In this document: positions 1-7,963 of the stretch, piece after piece
Layout: the number at the start of each line of letters is the position of its first letter
Position numbering within the stretch: position 1 is the first letter of the stretch
Assembly: GCF_032268605.1 (NCBI RefSeq)
Contig: NZ_CP130318.1
Span: 3,849,913-3,913,912 of the forward strand
Origin: Paenibacillus aurantius
GTDB lineage: Bacteria; Bacillota; Bacilli; Paenibacillales; NBRC-103111
DNA length: 64,000 nucleotides
Direction of reading: 5' to 3'
The notes under the pieces: generated by a model
What the model was told of the DNA's origin: nothing
The model's database searches: none
Seen by the model: the letters and a program-made list of their open reading frames with translations, nothing else
Made by a program: the position numbers and the translations under genes

Positions 1-215
1 AGCTCCATAAACGTGGGGGCCCTGCTCTCCGGAAGATAACCCCCGTATTCCTTCATCAGCTGGTTCCAGAAGGCTTCCACCTTAACGGTATCCACCTGCT
101 CCGCCTGTTCCTTAATGATGGAATCGGCCGGCCCTTCGGCGAGAGCCGTTCCGCTCCCCCACAGGAGGAGAGCCAAGACCAGCAGGATCAGCGCCGGCAG
201 CGGCTTGCGCAGCAT
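1..215 (-). CDS. spoIIIAE: Stage III sporulation protein AE, N-terminal part (runs off window)
   Basis: The reading frame starts at an ATG (complement of 213-215) and runs off the left edge, giving about 71 residues. It opens with a hydrophobic signal-like segment (MLRKPLPALILLVLALLLW) followed by a polar stretch, as in SpoIIIAE, a polytopic membrane protein of the SpoIIIA-SpoIIQ feeding-tube complex between mother cell and forespore. Identification rests mainly on its place directly downstream of spoIIIAD in the canonical AA-AB-AC-AD-AE order. A purine-rich GGAAGGGGGGCGG lies just before the start. The rest of the gene is outside the window. Confidence 0.85.
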   Translation of the reverse strand, partial: MLRKPLPALILLVLALLLWGSGTALAEGPADSIIKEQAEQVDTVKVEAFWNQLMKEYGGYLPESRAPTFME

Positions 216-239
216 GGTCCGCCCCCCTTCCAACGAGTT

Positions 240-638
240 TTAGGTCGGCATCAGGTTCACCACCGTTTCGATAATGACCGTTATGATCGGAATGGCCATG
301 ACCATGATCAGGATTTTGCCCGAGAGCTCTATCTTGGCGGCAATGGCTTCCAGCCCCGCGTCACGGACGATTTGGGCGCCGAATTCCGCGATATAAGCGA
401 TGCCGATAATTTTTAGAATGGTCTTGAGAAAAACGGGCTTGACGCCCGATTGTTCGGCCAGGTCCTCCAGCACATGGATGACCGACGAAATTTTGCCGAG
501 CAGGAAGAGGAAGATGACGATTCCAGTGAAAGCCGTAAGCAGAAACGCGAACATCGGCTTCTGCTCCTTGATGATCAGAATCAGGACCGCGGCCACGAAG
601 GCCAGTCCCACTATCTGGACAATTTCCACATTCCCCAC
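240..638 (-). CDS. spoIIIAD: Stage III sporulation protein AD
   Basis: This 132-aa integral membrane protein matches SpoIIIAD: an IVQIVGL opening, an EQKPMFAFLLTAF segment, and the diagnostic ILKIIGIAYIAEFGAQIVRD region followed by AKIELSGKILIMVMAIPI. SpoIIIAD is part of the mother-cell membrane assembly that forms the SpoIIIA-SpoIIQ channel needed for late forespore sigma-G activity. The given GTG start abuts the TAG stop of spoIIIAC. A second in-frame GTG at 629 has a better ribosome site (AGGTGGGG), so the protein may be three residues shorter. It ends 24 bases before spoIIIAE. Confidence 0.95.
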   Translation of the reverse strand: MGNVEIVQIVGLAFVAAVLILIIKEQKPMFAFLLTAFTGIVIFLFLLGKISSVIHVLEDLAEQSGVKPVFLKTILKIIGIAYIAEFGAQIVRDAGLEAIAAKIELSGKILIMVMAIPIITVIIETVVNLMPT

Positions 639-842
639 CTACTGGAAAAGAAAAATCGTTTTGATTTCCTTGAAAAGGTTGTTCAGCATACTCACCACCA
701 TGAACAGCACGACGACAAACCCGATGACCGTGACCCAGTGAGCCATATCCTCCTTGCCCATCTGCTTGAGGACCGTATGAATCATGGCGATGATGATGCC
801 GATTCCGGCGATTTGAAAGATGGCGTTGACATCTACGTTCAT
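639..842 (-). CDS. spoIIIAC: Stage III sporulation protein AC
   Basis: This small two-helix membrane protein (67 aa from the ATG at 842) carries the strongly conserved SpoIIIAC core FQIAGIGIIIAMIHTVLKQM followed by GKEDMAHWVTVIGFVVVLFMV. It is a component of the SpoIIIA channel complex in the engulfing mother cell. A GTG nine bases upstream (851) is in frame, but its GGGG element sits directly against it. The ATG at 842 has GGGGTG at normal spacing and gives the usual family N-terminus, so it was chosen. The stop is immediately followed by the spoIIIAD start, which suggests tight translational coupling. Confidence 0.95.
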   Translation of the reverse strand: MNVDVNAIFQIAGIGIIIAMIHTVLKQMGKEDMAHWVTVIGFVVVLFMVVSMLNNLFKEIKTIFLFQ

Positions 843-855
843 GGAAGGCACCCCG

Positions 856-1374
856 TTAATACATTAATAGGACAATTAGCGCCGCCGCCAAAACGCCGAG
901 GCTTTTCCACATCTTCTCGAACCGCTTCTGTTCCTCCGCCGCCGTCTGCTCCTCCGCCTGAAGGTGACTGACAGCCAGCCGGATATGCTTGATCTGGTCC
1001 TCGCGGTCCGATATTCCAAGCGTGTGACCAAGCTGCTTCATCACCTCCTGTTCATTTCCCTTCATGGAGGTTTGTCCCCATGTCCGGCTGACGGCTCCGT
1101 TCCAGCTCTCCTCGGCCGAGGCCCCAGAACGCTCTTCCATGCTGTCGGAGGCCTGCCGGAAAAGCTCGGATAACGGAGAAGCAAGCGGCCGGCTGACCGT
1201 CTGCAGTGCCTCCGGCAGAGGAGAGAAGCCGTACAGGATCTCGGTTTCCAGCCTCTGCAGAGCAAGGATGAGCTGGCGGATCTGCCGGGGTCTTCGGGCC
1301 AGCTGTCCCGCCTGGTAAAACCCGAGCATCGTGCCGGCAAAAAGAACGAACAACGCTCCGATGAGCTTAAGCAT
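856..1374 (-). CDS. spoIIIAB: Stage III sporulation protein AB
   Basis: This 172-aa protein has an N-terminal membrane segment (MLKLIGALFVLFAGTMLGFY), a charged helical middle rich in Gln and Glu, and a C-terminal hydrophobic helix (LGVLAAALIVLLMY). That is the SpoIIIAB topology, with a GspF-like cytoplasmic part. In the SpoIIIA machine it is thought to partner the ATPase SpoIIIAA. The frame is open upstream to 1449, but the ATG at 1374 gives the normal family length. It overlaps the end of spoIIIAA by 8 bases, a common arrangement in this operon. Confidence 0.93.
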   Translation of the reverse strand: MLKLIGALFVLFAGTMLGFYQAGQLARRPRQIRQLILALQRLETEILYGFSPLPEALQTVSRPLASPLSELFRQASDSMEERSGASAEESWNGAVSRTWGQTSMKGNEQEVMKQLGHTLGISDREDQIKHIRLAVSHLQAEEQTAAEEQKRFEKMWKSLGVLAAALIVLLMY

Positions 1375-2347
1375 TAGCGCTTCCCCTTGCCGGCCGGACC
1401 CGGTTCTCATCCAGCCTTCTGCCGCTGAGGTCGTAGACGGCCGATTCAAACCGCCCTCCCCGCTTGCTCAGCACCACTATGCGGGGAAAGACCCCTTCCC
1501 GGCACAGGCTTCTCAAGACCGGACGCTCCTTGACGTCCTCCAGGTCCTTGCCGTGGGCGGTAGCCACCACCCGGATGCCGGCATGCCGGGCTTCCCGGAT
1601 CGCCTCCGCGTCCTCGGGCTTCCCGATTTCATCGGCCATCAGCACCTCGGGTGACAGCGAACGGATCATCATCATGAGCCCTTCCGCCTTCGGGCAGCTG
1701 TCCAGCACGTCGGTTCGGGGACCCACGTTGAAGTGAGGCACACCGCGGACACAAGCGGCAATCTCGGAACGCTCGTCCACAATCCCCACCTTCCTGCCGG
1801 GAAGAGGCCCCCATCCGCTGCTGACCAGCCGGGCCAAATCGCGGATCAGCGTCGTCTTTCCCTGTTGGGGAGGAGAGACCACCAGCGTATGGTGAAGGGT
1901 GGCTCCATCCGGATCAATCAAGTAGGGCAGCACATCAGCCGCGCAGCCGGTCACTTCCCGAGCGACCCTAAGGTTGAACCCCGCTATATCGCGAAGCAGC
2001 TTGACCCGGCCGCCTTCGAGCACGGTTCTGCCGGACAGTCCCACCCGGTGACCTCCCGCAATGGTGATATAGCCCCTCCTCAGCTCCTCCTCGAAGCTGT
2101 AAAGGGAGTGGTGAGTGAGAAGATCGATCAGCCGGGCACAATCCTCCCGGGTGGGGAGATAAGCCTCCGCTTCCGTTGGGACGATCTCTCCTTCCCGGCT
2201 GACAAAGCCTGAGCGTCCCCCGTACTGAATTTCGAGAGGACGCCTTTCCCGGATCCGGATCTCTTCCAGCTGGGAAAGGATCACGCGGGGAAGCCGGGCT
2301 GCTATGGTTTTTAGGGAAGAAGGAAGTACCGTCAGCACACTGTCCAT
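1367..2347 (-). CDS. spoIIIAA: Stage III sporulation protein AA, AAA-type secretion ATPase
   Basis: This 326-aa cytoplasmic ATPase is related to type II/IV secretion motors and is proposed to energise the SpoIIIA-SpoIIQ channel. It carries a Walker A loop (VVSPPQQGKTTLIRD) near residues 157-171, the segment GRKVGIVDERSEIA, a Walker B-like EVLMADEIG and a conserved ATAHG motif. These match SpoIIIAA, although the usual GPPQTGKT loop reads SPPQQGKT here. It is the first gene of the operon; the ATG at 2347 has TAGGAGGCGG upstream. A sigma-E-like promoter lies just 5' of it. Confidence 0.95.
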   Translation of the reverse strand: MDSVLTVLPSSLKTIAARLPRVILSQLEEIRIRERRPLEIQYGGRSGFVSREGEIVPTEAEAYLPTREDCARLIDLLTHHSLYSFEEELRRGYITIAGGHRVGLSGRTVLEGGRVKLLRDIAGFNLRVAREVTGCAADVLPYLIDPDGATLHHTLVVSPPQQGKTTLIRDLARLVSSGWGPLPGRKVGIVDERSEIAACVRGVPHFNVGPRTDVLDSCPKAEGLMMMIRSLSPEVLMADEIGKPEDAEAIREARHAGIRVVATAHGKDLEDVKERPVLRSLCREGVFPRIVVLSKRGGRFESAVYDLSGRRLDENRVRPARGSANA

Positions 2348-2386
2348 TCCGGCCGCCTCCTAAAGTTGTCCTATTGATCTACAACA

Positions 2387-2414
2387 TTTATATGACCGGA
2401 CGGGCTTATTATGT
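2387..2414 (-). promoter_or_regulatory. Candidate sigma-E promoter of the spoIIIA operon
   Basis: Read on the minus strand, ACATAAT (2408-2414) is followed after 13 bases by CATATAAA (2387-2394), about 40 bases before the spoIIIAA start. This resembles the sigma-E pattern (ATA-containing -35 and CATA-type -10), and spoIIIA is a known sigma-E operon in B. subtilis. The match was made by eye only. Confidence 0.5.
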
Positions 2415-2417
2415 CTG

Positions 2418-2684
2418 CTATTTTTTGAGAATCCCAAAGAAGATGAGGCCCACCCCCGCAAAGATATAAAGCATTTTGGAGAATGATAGTTTATCCGCGA
2501 GGCCCACCAGGCCGATCGTCGTGGTGGCGAGCAGGACCAGCGGGCCCACGAACGCGAGCCCGGAGTTTACGAGCAGAGCGCGGTCCACCTGATTCAGTCG
2601 GAGCATCAGCAGGGCCGCCAAGATTTCGAGCGTTCCGGATACGAGGCGCAGCGATGCCATTCCCATTACAAACTTATTGATCAT
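2418..2684 (-). CDS. yqhV: YqhV-like small membrane protein (DUF2619)
   Basis: This is an 88-aa protein with two or three predicted membrane helices (SGTLEILAALLMLRL, ALLVNSGLAFVGPLVLLATTTIGLVG, MLYIFAGVGLIFFGIL). Both the sequence type and the position immediately upstream of spoIIIAA correspond to B. subtilis yqhV. Its function is unknown. The frame is open far upstream (to 3455), but that part lies under comA. The ATG at 2684 is preceded by a clear GGGAGGGAATGG ribosome site and marks the real start. Confidence 0.85.
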   Translation of the reverse strand: MINKFVMGMASLRLVSGTLEILAALLMLRLNQVDRALLVNSGLAFVGPLVLLATTTIGLVGLADKLSFSKMLYIFAGVGLIFFGILKK

Positions 2685-2843
2685 TCCATTCCCTCCCGTA
2701 GAACTGGCTGCTGCCTTTCTCGAGCCTGAAGGCAACTGTTCTATCCTTATGCGGGCTTGTCTTGTTTTAGCATAGGGAACCCAGGCGATTGTCCTTGCAT
2801 ATGATGTGGCATCTTGGAACCCATAAAGCGAGGCGATTTTTTC

Positions 2844-3635
2844 ATGAGTGAATGTCCAGCTCCATGCTGGCCGCCGATTCTTCTCGACCCTACGGAATCG
2901 CGGGAGGAGAAACCGAGAGCAAGCGGCAAAACGATGGTCATTGACAAAGGGCTTGGGCGGCACGCATTCGAAGACCTGCTCGAAACGGCGGCGGCCCATA
3001 TCGATATGATCAAAATCGGCTTCGGAACCGCTCCACTGTACCCGACCGGCCTGCTGACCCATAAAATCCGTTCCGCCCGCCAAAAAGGACTGGTCATTTA
3101 TCCGGGAGGGACCTTCCTGGAGGCTGCGGTGGCGCGAGGCGTAGCGGACTCGTACCTCGACTCGGTAGTCGAATTCGGGTTCAATGCGGTGGAAATCTCT
3201 GACGGAACGATCGAGATGGACCGAAGGACGCGGGATGAGCTTATTGCCAAGGGGCTGGAGAGAGGGCTGACGGTCTATACCGAATACGGCAAAAAGTGCT
3301 GGGGCTCCATGCTGGAGGTCGAAGAGCTGGTGGAAACGGTGAACGGGGATATCCGGGCCGGGGCGGAGCTCGTCACCATTGAGGCTCGGGAGTCCGGTAC
3401 GGGCGTGGGAATCTTCGATGAGAACGGCAAGTGCCGGGACCATGAGGTGCTGCACGTGATGGAGCGAATTCCGGCACCGACTCTCTTATTGTGGGAAGCT
3501 CCCCAGAAGGAGCAGCAGGTCCATCTTCTGAAGATGCTCGGTCATGATCTGAACCTCGGCAATATCGCCGCCGCGGATGTGCTTTCGCTCGAGGCTTTGC
3601 GGCGGGGGCTACGTTCGGATACGTTCGTTTATTAA
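2844..3635 (+). CDS. comA: Phosphosulfolactate synthase (ComA family)
   Basis: This 263-aa TIM-barrel protein has the ComA signatures: a TMVIDKGLG strand near the start, IDMIKIGFGTAPLYP, LVIYPGGTFLEAAV, FGFNAVEISDGTIE and YTEYGKKCWGSML. ComA adds sulfite to phosphoenolpyruvate to give (2R)-phospho-3-sulfolactate. In methanogens this starts coenzyme M synthesis; in bacilli it supplies 3-sulfolactate, a spore component. The ATG at 2844 was preferred over one at 2814 because of the GCGAGGCGA element upstream. comB follows 38 bases later, so the two consecutive enzymes form an operon. Confidence 0.92.
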   Translation: MSECPAPCWPPILLDPTESREEKPRASGKTMVIDKGLGRHAFEDLLETAAAHIDMIKIGFGTAPLYPTGLLTHKIRSARQKGLVIYPGGTFLEAAVARGVADSYLDSVVEFGFNAVEISDGTIEMDRRTRDELIAKGLERGLTVYTEYGKKCWGSMLEVEELVETVNGDIRAGAELVTIEARESGTGVGIFDENGKCRDHEVLHVMERIPAPTLLLWEAPQKEQQVHLLKMLGHDLNLGNIAAADVLSLEALRRGLRSDTFVY

Positions 3636-3673
3636 GGAATATGAATCAGACCTGCGGGAGGTTGAAGGACGCC

Positions 3674-4393
3674 ATGCGCGTGGAAGTCATCTCCGGGATC
3701 AGTGAAGCCCGGTCCGATGAATTTGTTCATAAAACGGCGGTCATCATCGACGTGCTCCGGGCAACGAGCAACATGGTCACGGCTCTGGCCTTCGGCTCCA
3801 GCGGAGTGGCACCGGTAGAAACGGTCCAGCAGGCGGTTTCGGTGCGCCGGGAAGAGGATCTGCTGGGAGGGGAAAGAAACTGCCGGCGGATTCCCGGCTT
3901 CGACCTGGGGAATTCCCCCTTTGAATATATGGAATCGTATATATCGGGCCGGCGGGTGGTCATGACCACGACGAACGGCACCCGGGCCATTCAGAAATCG
4001 CTTAAAGCCCGGCATGTTCTCGCGGCCAGCCTCCTGAATGCAAGAGCATGTGCCGAGGCGGTGTGGGAGCTTCGTAAGGATGTCATGGTGCTGTGCTCGG
4101 GGACTCAGGATAACTTCTCGCTCGAAGACGGCCTGGGAGCCGGCTTTCTGCTTCAGGAGCTGGCGGTCCTGGCCGATGGGAAGCTCGAGCTTAACGATTT
4201 CGGCAAAGCCATGCTCGAGTGCTCCTTGTCTCTTAAGGACCGGCTGGAGGAAACGCTGCTGGCCTGCGCCAACGGGGTCCGGCTGACCAAGCTGGGCTAC
4301 CGCGACGATGTTCTGTACTGTGCGAGGCTGAACCAGTATAACCTCGTGCCGGTTCTTAAAGACGGCCAGCTGGTCCGTTACGCTCTCTCCTGA
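3674..4393 (+). CDS. comB: 2-phosphosulfolactate phosphatase (ComB family)
   Basis: This 239-aa protein matches the ComB family in length and in motifs: VIIDVLRATSNMVTALAFG, LLGGERN, FDLGNSPFEY, TTTNGTRA and LCSGTQDNFSLEDGLGAG. ComB is a Mg-dependent acid phosphatase that turns phosphosulfolactate into sulfolactate, the step after ComA. The ATG at 3674 (MRVEVI) has GAAGGAC just upstream and fits the family; the frame is open further 5'. The comA-comB pair suggests sulfolactate is made here, probably during sporulation. No sulfolactate dehydrogenase is adjacent. Confidence 0.92.
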   Translation: MRVEVISGISEARSDEFVHKTAVIIDVLRATSNMVTALAFGSSGVAPVETVQQAVSVRREEDLLGGERNCRRIPGFDLGNSPFEYMESYISGRRVVMTTTNGTRAIQKSLKARHVLAASLLNARACAEAVWELRKDVMVLCSGTQDNFSLEDGLGAGFLLQELAVLADGKLELNDFGKAMLECSLSLKDRLEETLLACANGVRLTKLGYRDDVLYCARLNQYNLVPVLKDGQLVRYALS

Positions 4394-4512
4394 ACGGACC
4401 AGCGGAGAAACCGTTCTAGTTCTCCTTGTCCCACATAAACTTTAGGGAGACGCAGGCTTGGCATGCCGGAAACGGCGGCCAAAGCAAGCTGCACGGACAA
4501 GGAGATCTTTCA

Positions 4513-4971
4513 ATGAACGGAAACATTCTGCTCCTTCTTCTTATCATCATCGGGCTTATCGGCCGCTCCAACATCATCACGACAGCCTCGTGCATCCTGC
4601 TGGTCATCAAGCTGCTCAGCCTGGACCGCTACCTGCCGACGATTGAAAGACGGGGGCTCGAGCTCGGCCTCTTGTTCCTGACCATGGGGGTGCTCGTTCC
4701 CTTTGCGAGCGAACGCATTTCCTTAAAGGATGTCACCCCGGTCTTCACGACGTGGCCCGGCATTCTCGCCTTGACCGGAGGAGCCATCGCCACTTACATG
4801 AACGGAAAAGGGCTGGAGCTGCTAAAAATAGACCCACAGCTGATTGTGGGTCTTGTCATCGGTTCTATCTTTGGAATCGTCTTTATGCGAGGAATCCCGG
4901 TCGGCCCACTCATGGCCGCCGGGATTACCGCACTTCTTTTGAAGATTTTTCAATTTCTTTTTAAAGTCTAG
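4513..4971 (+). CDS. ytwI: DUF441 family membrane protein
   Basis: This is a 152-aa polytopic membrane protein of the DUF441 (YeaL/YtwI) family. Typical features are the N-terminal [20 protein letters not shown] helix, [33 protein letters not shown], a [22 protein letters not shown] segment and a C-terminal hairpin containing [13 protein letters not shown]. Four or more helices are expected. Its function is unknown. The ATG at 4513 follows an AAGGAGATC ribosome site. The gene converges on lysC with only nine bases between the stops, and no clear terminator was seen. Confidence 0.88.
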   Translation: MNGNILLLLLIIIGLIGRSNIITTASCILLVIKLLSLDRYLPTIERRGLELGLLFLTMGVLVPFASERISLKDVTPVFTTWPGILALTGGAIATYMNGKGLELLKIDPQLIVGLVIGSIFGIVFMRGIPVGPLMAAGITALLLKIFQFLFKV

Positions 4972-4980
4972 CAAAGTCTC

Positions 4981-5499
4981 TTAGCGGCGTTCCGAAGGGC
5001 CGCCGACAAAGGCCTGCTCCTGCGTATCGAGACCATAAGCCGAATGAAGCGCCTGAATCACTTCGTTCAGACGGCTATTGTCGATGACGCAGGACATTTT
5101 GATTTCGGACGTGCTCACCATATTGATGCTGATTCCAAGGGCGGAAATGGCTTCGAACATAGTGGCGGCAACGCCAGGGTTGCTGACCATTCCGGCTCCC
5201 ACAATGGAAACCTTAACCAGGTTTCCTTCGGAGGTTACCTCACGGAAGCCTACTTCGGGCCGGATGGATTCCAGCACCTGCTTCGCTTTCTCCACATCGT
5301 TCAAGGAAACGGTAAAGGACGTATCGGCCATGCCGTTGACAACCCCGCTTTGCACGATGATGTCAACGTCAATCTGAGCCTTAGCCAAGGCACCGAAGAC
5401 GACAGCGAGCTGCCCCGTTTTCTCCGGCACCCCCAAAAGACTGATTCTGGCCACATTCTTGTCATAGGCAATGCCGCGTACGACCATCCCCTGCTCCAT
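4981..5499 (-). CDS. lysC: Nested in-frame start: aspartokinase beta subunit
   Basis: Inside lysC an in-frame ATG (complement of 5497-5499) is preceded by AAAGGAGG, eight bases upstream (complement of about 5505-5514). Translation from it gives a 172-aa protein, MEQGMVVRGIAYDKN and onward, made only of the two ACT domains. B. subtilis LysC (aspartokinase II) is known to make its beta subunit from an internal start at the equivalent place, in an alpha2-beta2 enzyme. The strong internal ribosome site indicates the same arrangement here, with feedback control through the ACT dimer. Confidence 0.82.
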   Translation of the reverse strand: MEQGMVVRGIAYDKNVARISLLGVPEKTGQLAVVFGALAKAQIDVDIIVQSGVVNGMADTSFTVSLNDVEKAKQVLESIRPEVGFREVTSEGNLVKVSIVGAGMVSNPGVAATMFEAISALGISINMVSTSEIKMSCVIDNSRLNEVIQALHSAYGLDTQEQAFVGGPSERR

Positions 5500-6237
5500 G
5501 ACTGCTTCCTCCTTTACGTACGTGCCTTCGTTGTGGGTAAAGCTGGACCGGACGACCAATGCCACATTGTTATGCTTGGCATACTCCACGGCCCGTGGAT
5601 GCAGCACCGCGGCGCCCAGGTTCGCCAGCTCCAGCATTTCGTCATACGAAATTTCCGCAAGCTTGCGGGCAACCTTCACGACACGAGGGTCCGTGGAGTA
5701 TACCCCGTCCACATCGGTATAGATCTCGCATAGATCCGCGTTAATTGCCGCGGCGAGAGCCACAGCCGTCGTGTCGGAACCGCCCCGGCCAAGCGTCGTG
5801 ATCTGGCCATCCGCGGTCATCCCCTGGAAGCCGGCCACGATGACGATATTGTCGTCATCCAGCGCTTGGACAACGCGGTCCGGTTTGATCTCCGTAATTC
5901 TAGCTTTCCCGTGTACCTCTTCCGTCAGCATTCCGGCCTGCCAGCCGGTATACGACACGGCTTTCTCGCCGAGTCCTTGAATGGCTATCGACAGAAGAGC
6001 AATGGACACCTGCTCTCCCGTGCTGAGAAGCATGTCCATCTCACGCACGGGCGGCGCCCCGTCGTAAAGCTGCTTGGACAGATCAATCAGGTCATCGGTC
6101 GTATCCCCCATGGCCGAAACAACGACCACGCAGCGGTGACCTTCCTTTTTCCTATCGGCTACGCGTTTTGCGACGCGCTTCATCCGTTCGGCATCTCCTA
6201 CGGAGCTCCCCCCGAACTTCATCACAATCAAAGACAA
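4981..6237 (-). CDS. lysC: Aspartate kinase (LysC type), alpha subunit
   Basis: This 418-aa aspartokinase phosphorylates L-aspartate, the first step to lysine, diaminopimelate, threonine and methionine. It starts with MKFGGSSVG, carries FQGMTADGQITTLGRGGSDTTA and the YTDVDGVYSTDPR segment, and ends in two ACT domains (ISLLGVPEKTGQLAVVF and VSIVGAGMVSNPGVAATMF). The start is a TTG at 6237 with GGGGAGG eight bases upstream; this gives the LysC-like N-terminus MSLIVMKFGG. The gene lies 56 bases after efp, and no lysine riboswitch fits in that gap. A second product starts inside the gene. Confidence 0.93.
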   Translation of the reverse strand: MSLIVMKFGGSSVGDAERMKRVAKRVADRKKEGHRCVVVVSAMGDTTDDLIDLSKQLYDGAPPVREMDMLLSTGEQVSIALLSIAIQGLGEKAVSYTGWQAGMLTEEVHGKARITEIKPDRVVQALDDDNIVIVAGFQGMTADGQITTLGRGGSDTTAVALAAAINADLCEIYTDVDGVYSTDPRVVKVARKLAEISYDEMLELANLGAAVLHPRAVEYAKHNNVALVVRSSFTHNEGTYVKEEAVMEQGMVVRGIAYDKNVARISLLGVPEKTGQLAVVFGALAKAQIDVDIIVQSGVVNGMADTSFTVSLNDVEKAKQVLESIRPEVGFREVTSEGNLVKVSIVGAGMVSNPGVAATMFEAISALGISINMVSTSEIKMSCVIDNSRLNEVIQALHSAYGLDTQEQAFVGGPSERR

Positions 6238-6293
6238 CCGTAAAACCTCCCCACCCCATGTTGCTTGCTGTCTGACTAGTCGGCTGCCGTCCG

Positions 6294-6851
6294 TTACGCC
6301 CGGGAGATGTACTTGCCTTCGCGGGTATCGATGAGCAGCACGTCCCCTTCGTTAATGAAGAGCGGAACCTGAACGGTCAAGCCGGTTTCCAATGTTGCGT
6401 TCTTGGTAGCGCCTTGGGCGGTGTTCCCCTTCACACCCGGCTCGGTTTCGGTAACCTTCAGTTCTACGCTGTTAGGCAGGTTGATGCCCAGAATTTCGCC
6501 CTGGTAGCTGATGATGTTAACGTTCATATTTTCTTTAAGGAATTTCAGCTCCCATTCGAGCTGCTTCGTCTCGAGCTGGAACTGATCGTAGGTTTCGGTA
6601 TCCATGAAGGTGTGTTCGGTTCCGGCGGAGTACAGATACTGCGTTTCGCGGTTCTCCACATGAGCGCGGACCACGTTCTCACCGGCGCGGAACGTTCTCT
6701 CCACCGTGTTTCCGTTGCGGAGGTTCTTCAGCTTGGAGCGGACGAAGGCCGCGCCTTTCCCCGGCTTCACGTGCTGGAAATCCAATACCGAGAACAAGTC
6801 GCCTTCCACTTCAATGGTCAAGCCTGTTTTAAAATCGTTAACTGAAATCAA
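6294..6851 (-). CDS. efp: Translation elongation factor P
   Basis: This 185-aa protein is full-length EF-P, which relieves ribosome stalling at polyproline stretches. It has the N-terminal KOW-like domain with the [12 protein letters not shown] loop, placing the modifiable lysine at residue 32, and two OB-fold domains ending in [19 protein letters not shown]. Bacillus EF-P carries a 5-aminopentanol modification on this lysine. The ATG at 6851 is preceded by AGGAGG. The gene sits between yqhT (32 bases upstream) and lysC, in a conserved aroQ-yqhT-efp gene string. Confidence 0.97.
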   Translation of the reverse strand: MISVNDFKTGLTIEVEGDLFSVLDFQHVKPGKGAAFVRSKLKNLRNGNTVERTFRAGENVVRAHVENRETQYLYSAGTEHTFMDTETYDQFQLETKQLEWELKFLKENMNVNIISYQGEILGINLPNSVELKVTETEPGVKGNTAQGATKNATLETGLTVQVPLFINEGDVLLIDTREGKYISRA

Positions 6852-6883
6852 TGGGATAACCTCCTAAGTATGGTAGCCTGATC

Positions 6884-7957
6884 TTAATCAATAACAGTAA
6901 AAGCTTTGGACGATTGGGTCAAGATGCGGATCCCGCTGTCGGTGATCACCACATCGTCCTCAATGCGAACCCCGCCGAAGCCGGGAAGGTAAATGCCCGG
7001 TTCCACGGTCACCACCATGCCCGGCTCCAGAACCATGTCGCTATGTAACGACAGCCGCGGAGCTTCATGGATCTCCATCCCGATTCCGTGGCCCGTTCCG
7101 TGCCCGAAATAGTCACCGTAGCCCGCCTTCGCGATGATGTCCCTCGCAAGGGCATCCCCTTCCCGGCCGGTCATCCCGGGCTTCAGCTTGTCGAGAACGT
7201 TAAGCTGGGCGTCAAGAACGATGGAGTAAATCTCTTTGTGCTTATCCGTCGGCTGGCCGAGGCACACCGTGCGGGTAAGATCGGAGCAGTAATCCTTGTA
7301 GAGCGCTCCGAAATCAAATTTGACGAATTCGTTGCCCTTCAGGGTCCGTCCGCTGGCCACGCCATGGGGAAGGGCCGAGCGTTCGCCGGAAGCGACGATC
7401 GTTTCGAACGACGTTCCCGTCGCCCCATGCTTGCGCATGAAGAACTCCATCTCGAGAGCGACCTCTTCCTCCGTCATTCCGGGCTTGAGAATACCCGTCA
7501 CGTAAGAGAAGGTCCGGTCGGCCAGATCGGCGGCTTCCTGAATGATCTGGATTTCCCTCTCATCCTTGTACATCCGCAGCTTCTCCACGAGGGCGTCCAC
7601 CGGGACGAGCTCGATGCCTGCCAGGTCCTTGGCATAGGAAGCGTACGTTCCGAAGGTGACGGAGTTCTGCTCGAAGCCGAGCCGTTTGATGTTCAGCTGC
7701 CCGAGGAGGCTCTTCACCGTGGCCATCGGCTTCGCCTCATGCTCCACCACTTCGTACTCCACCGCCTGCGCGGGGGCCTGCGTCATGTAACGGAAGTCTG
7801 TCAGGAGATACGCCCGGTCCGCCGTGATGAGTCCGTACCCCGACGAGCCGGTAAACCCGGTCATGTACTTACGGTTGTATGGATTGGTGATCAGAATGGC
7901 TTCCAGCCTCTGCTGCTCCATTTCTTGTCTCAGACGCGCTAATCTCTGCTTTTCCAA
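6884..7957 (-). CDS. yqhT: M24 family Xaa-Pro aminopeptidase/dipeptidase
   Basis: This 357-aa metallopeptidase should cleave peptide bonds involving proline. Its N-terminal creatinase-like domain (about residues 1-130) contains ILITNPYNRKYMTGFTGSSG. The catalytic pita-bread domain contains the metal-binding motifs FDFGALYKDYCSDLTRT, GHGTGHGIGMEIHEAP and VEPGIYLPGFGGVRIEDD. The start is a TTG at 7957, just after the aroQ stop, with GGGGG upstream. The position between aroQ and efp is the same as for B. subtilis yqhT. The exact substrate preference cannot be read from the sequence. Confidence 0.92.
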   Translation of the reverse strand: MEKQRLARLRQEMEQQRLEAILITNPYNRKYMTGFTGSSGYGLITADRAYLLTDFRYMTQAPAQAVEYEVVEHEAKPMATVKSLLGQLNIKRLGFEQNSVTFGTYASYAKDLAGIELVPVDALVEKLRMYKDEREIQIIQEAADLADRTFSYVTGILKPGMTEEEVALEMEFFMRKHGATGTSFETIVASGERSALPHGVASGRTLKGNEFVKFDFGALYKDYCSDLTRTVCLGQPTDKHKEIYSIVLDAQLNVLDKLKPGMTGREGDALARDIIAKAGYGDYFGHGTGHGIGMEIHEAPRLSLHSDMVLEPGMVVTVEPGIYLPGFGGVRIEDDVVITDSGIRILTQSSKAFTVID

Positions 7958-7963
7958 TGGAAT

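Noticed and set aside
2685-3455. Upstream extension of the yqhV frame
   Set aside because: The frame stays open under comA on the other strand, but the strong ribosome site and family length place the start at 2684.
6238-6293. Lysine riboswitch before lysC
   Set aside because: The gap is only 56 bases, far too short for an L-box, and no such motif is present.
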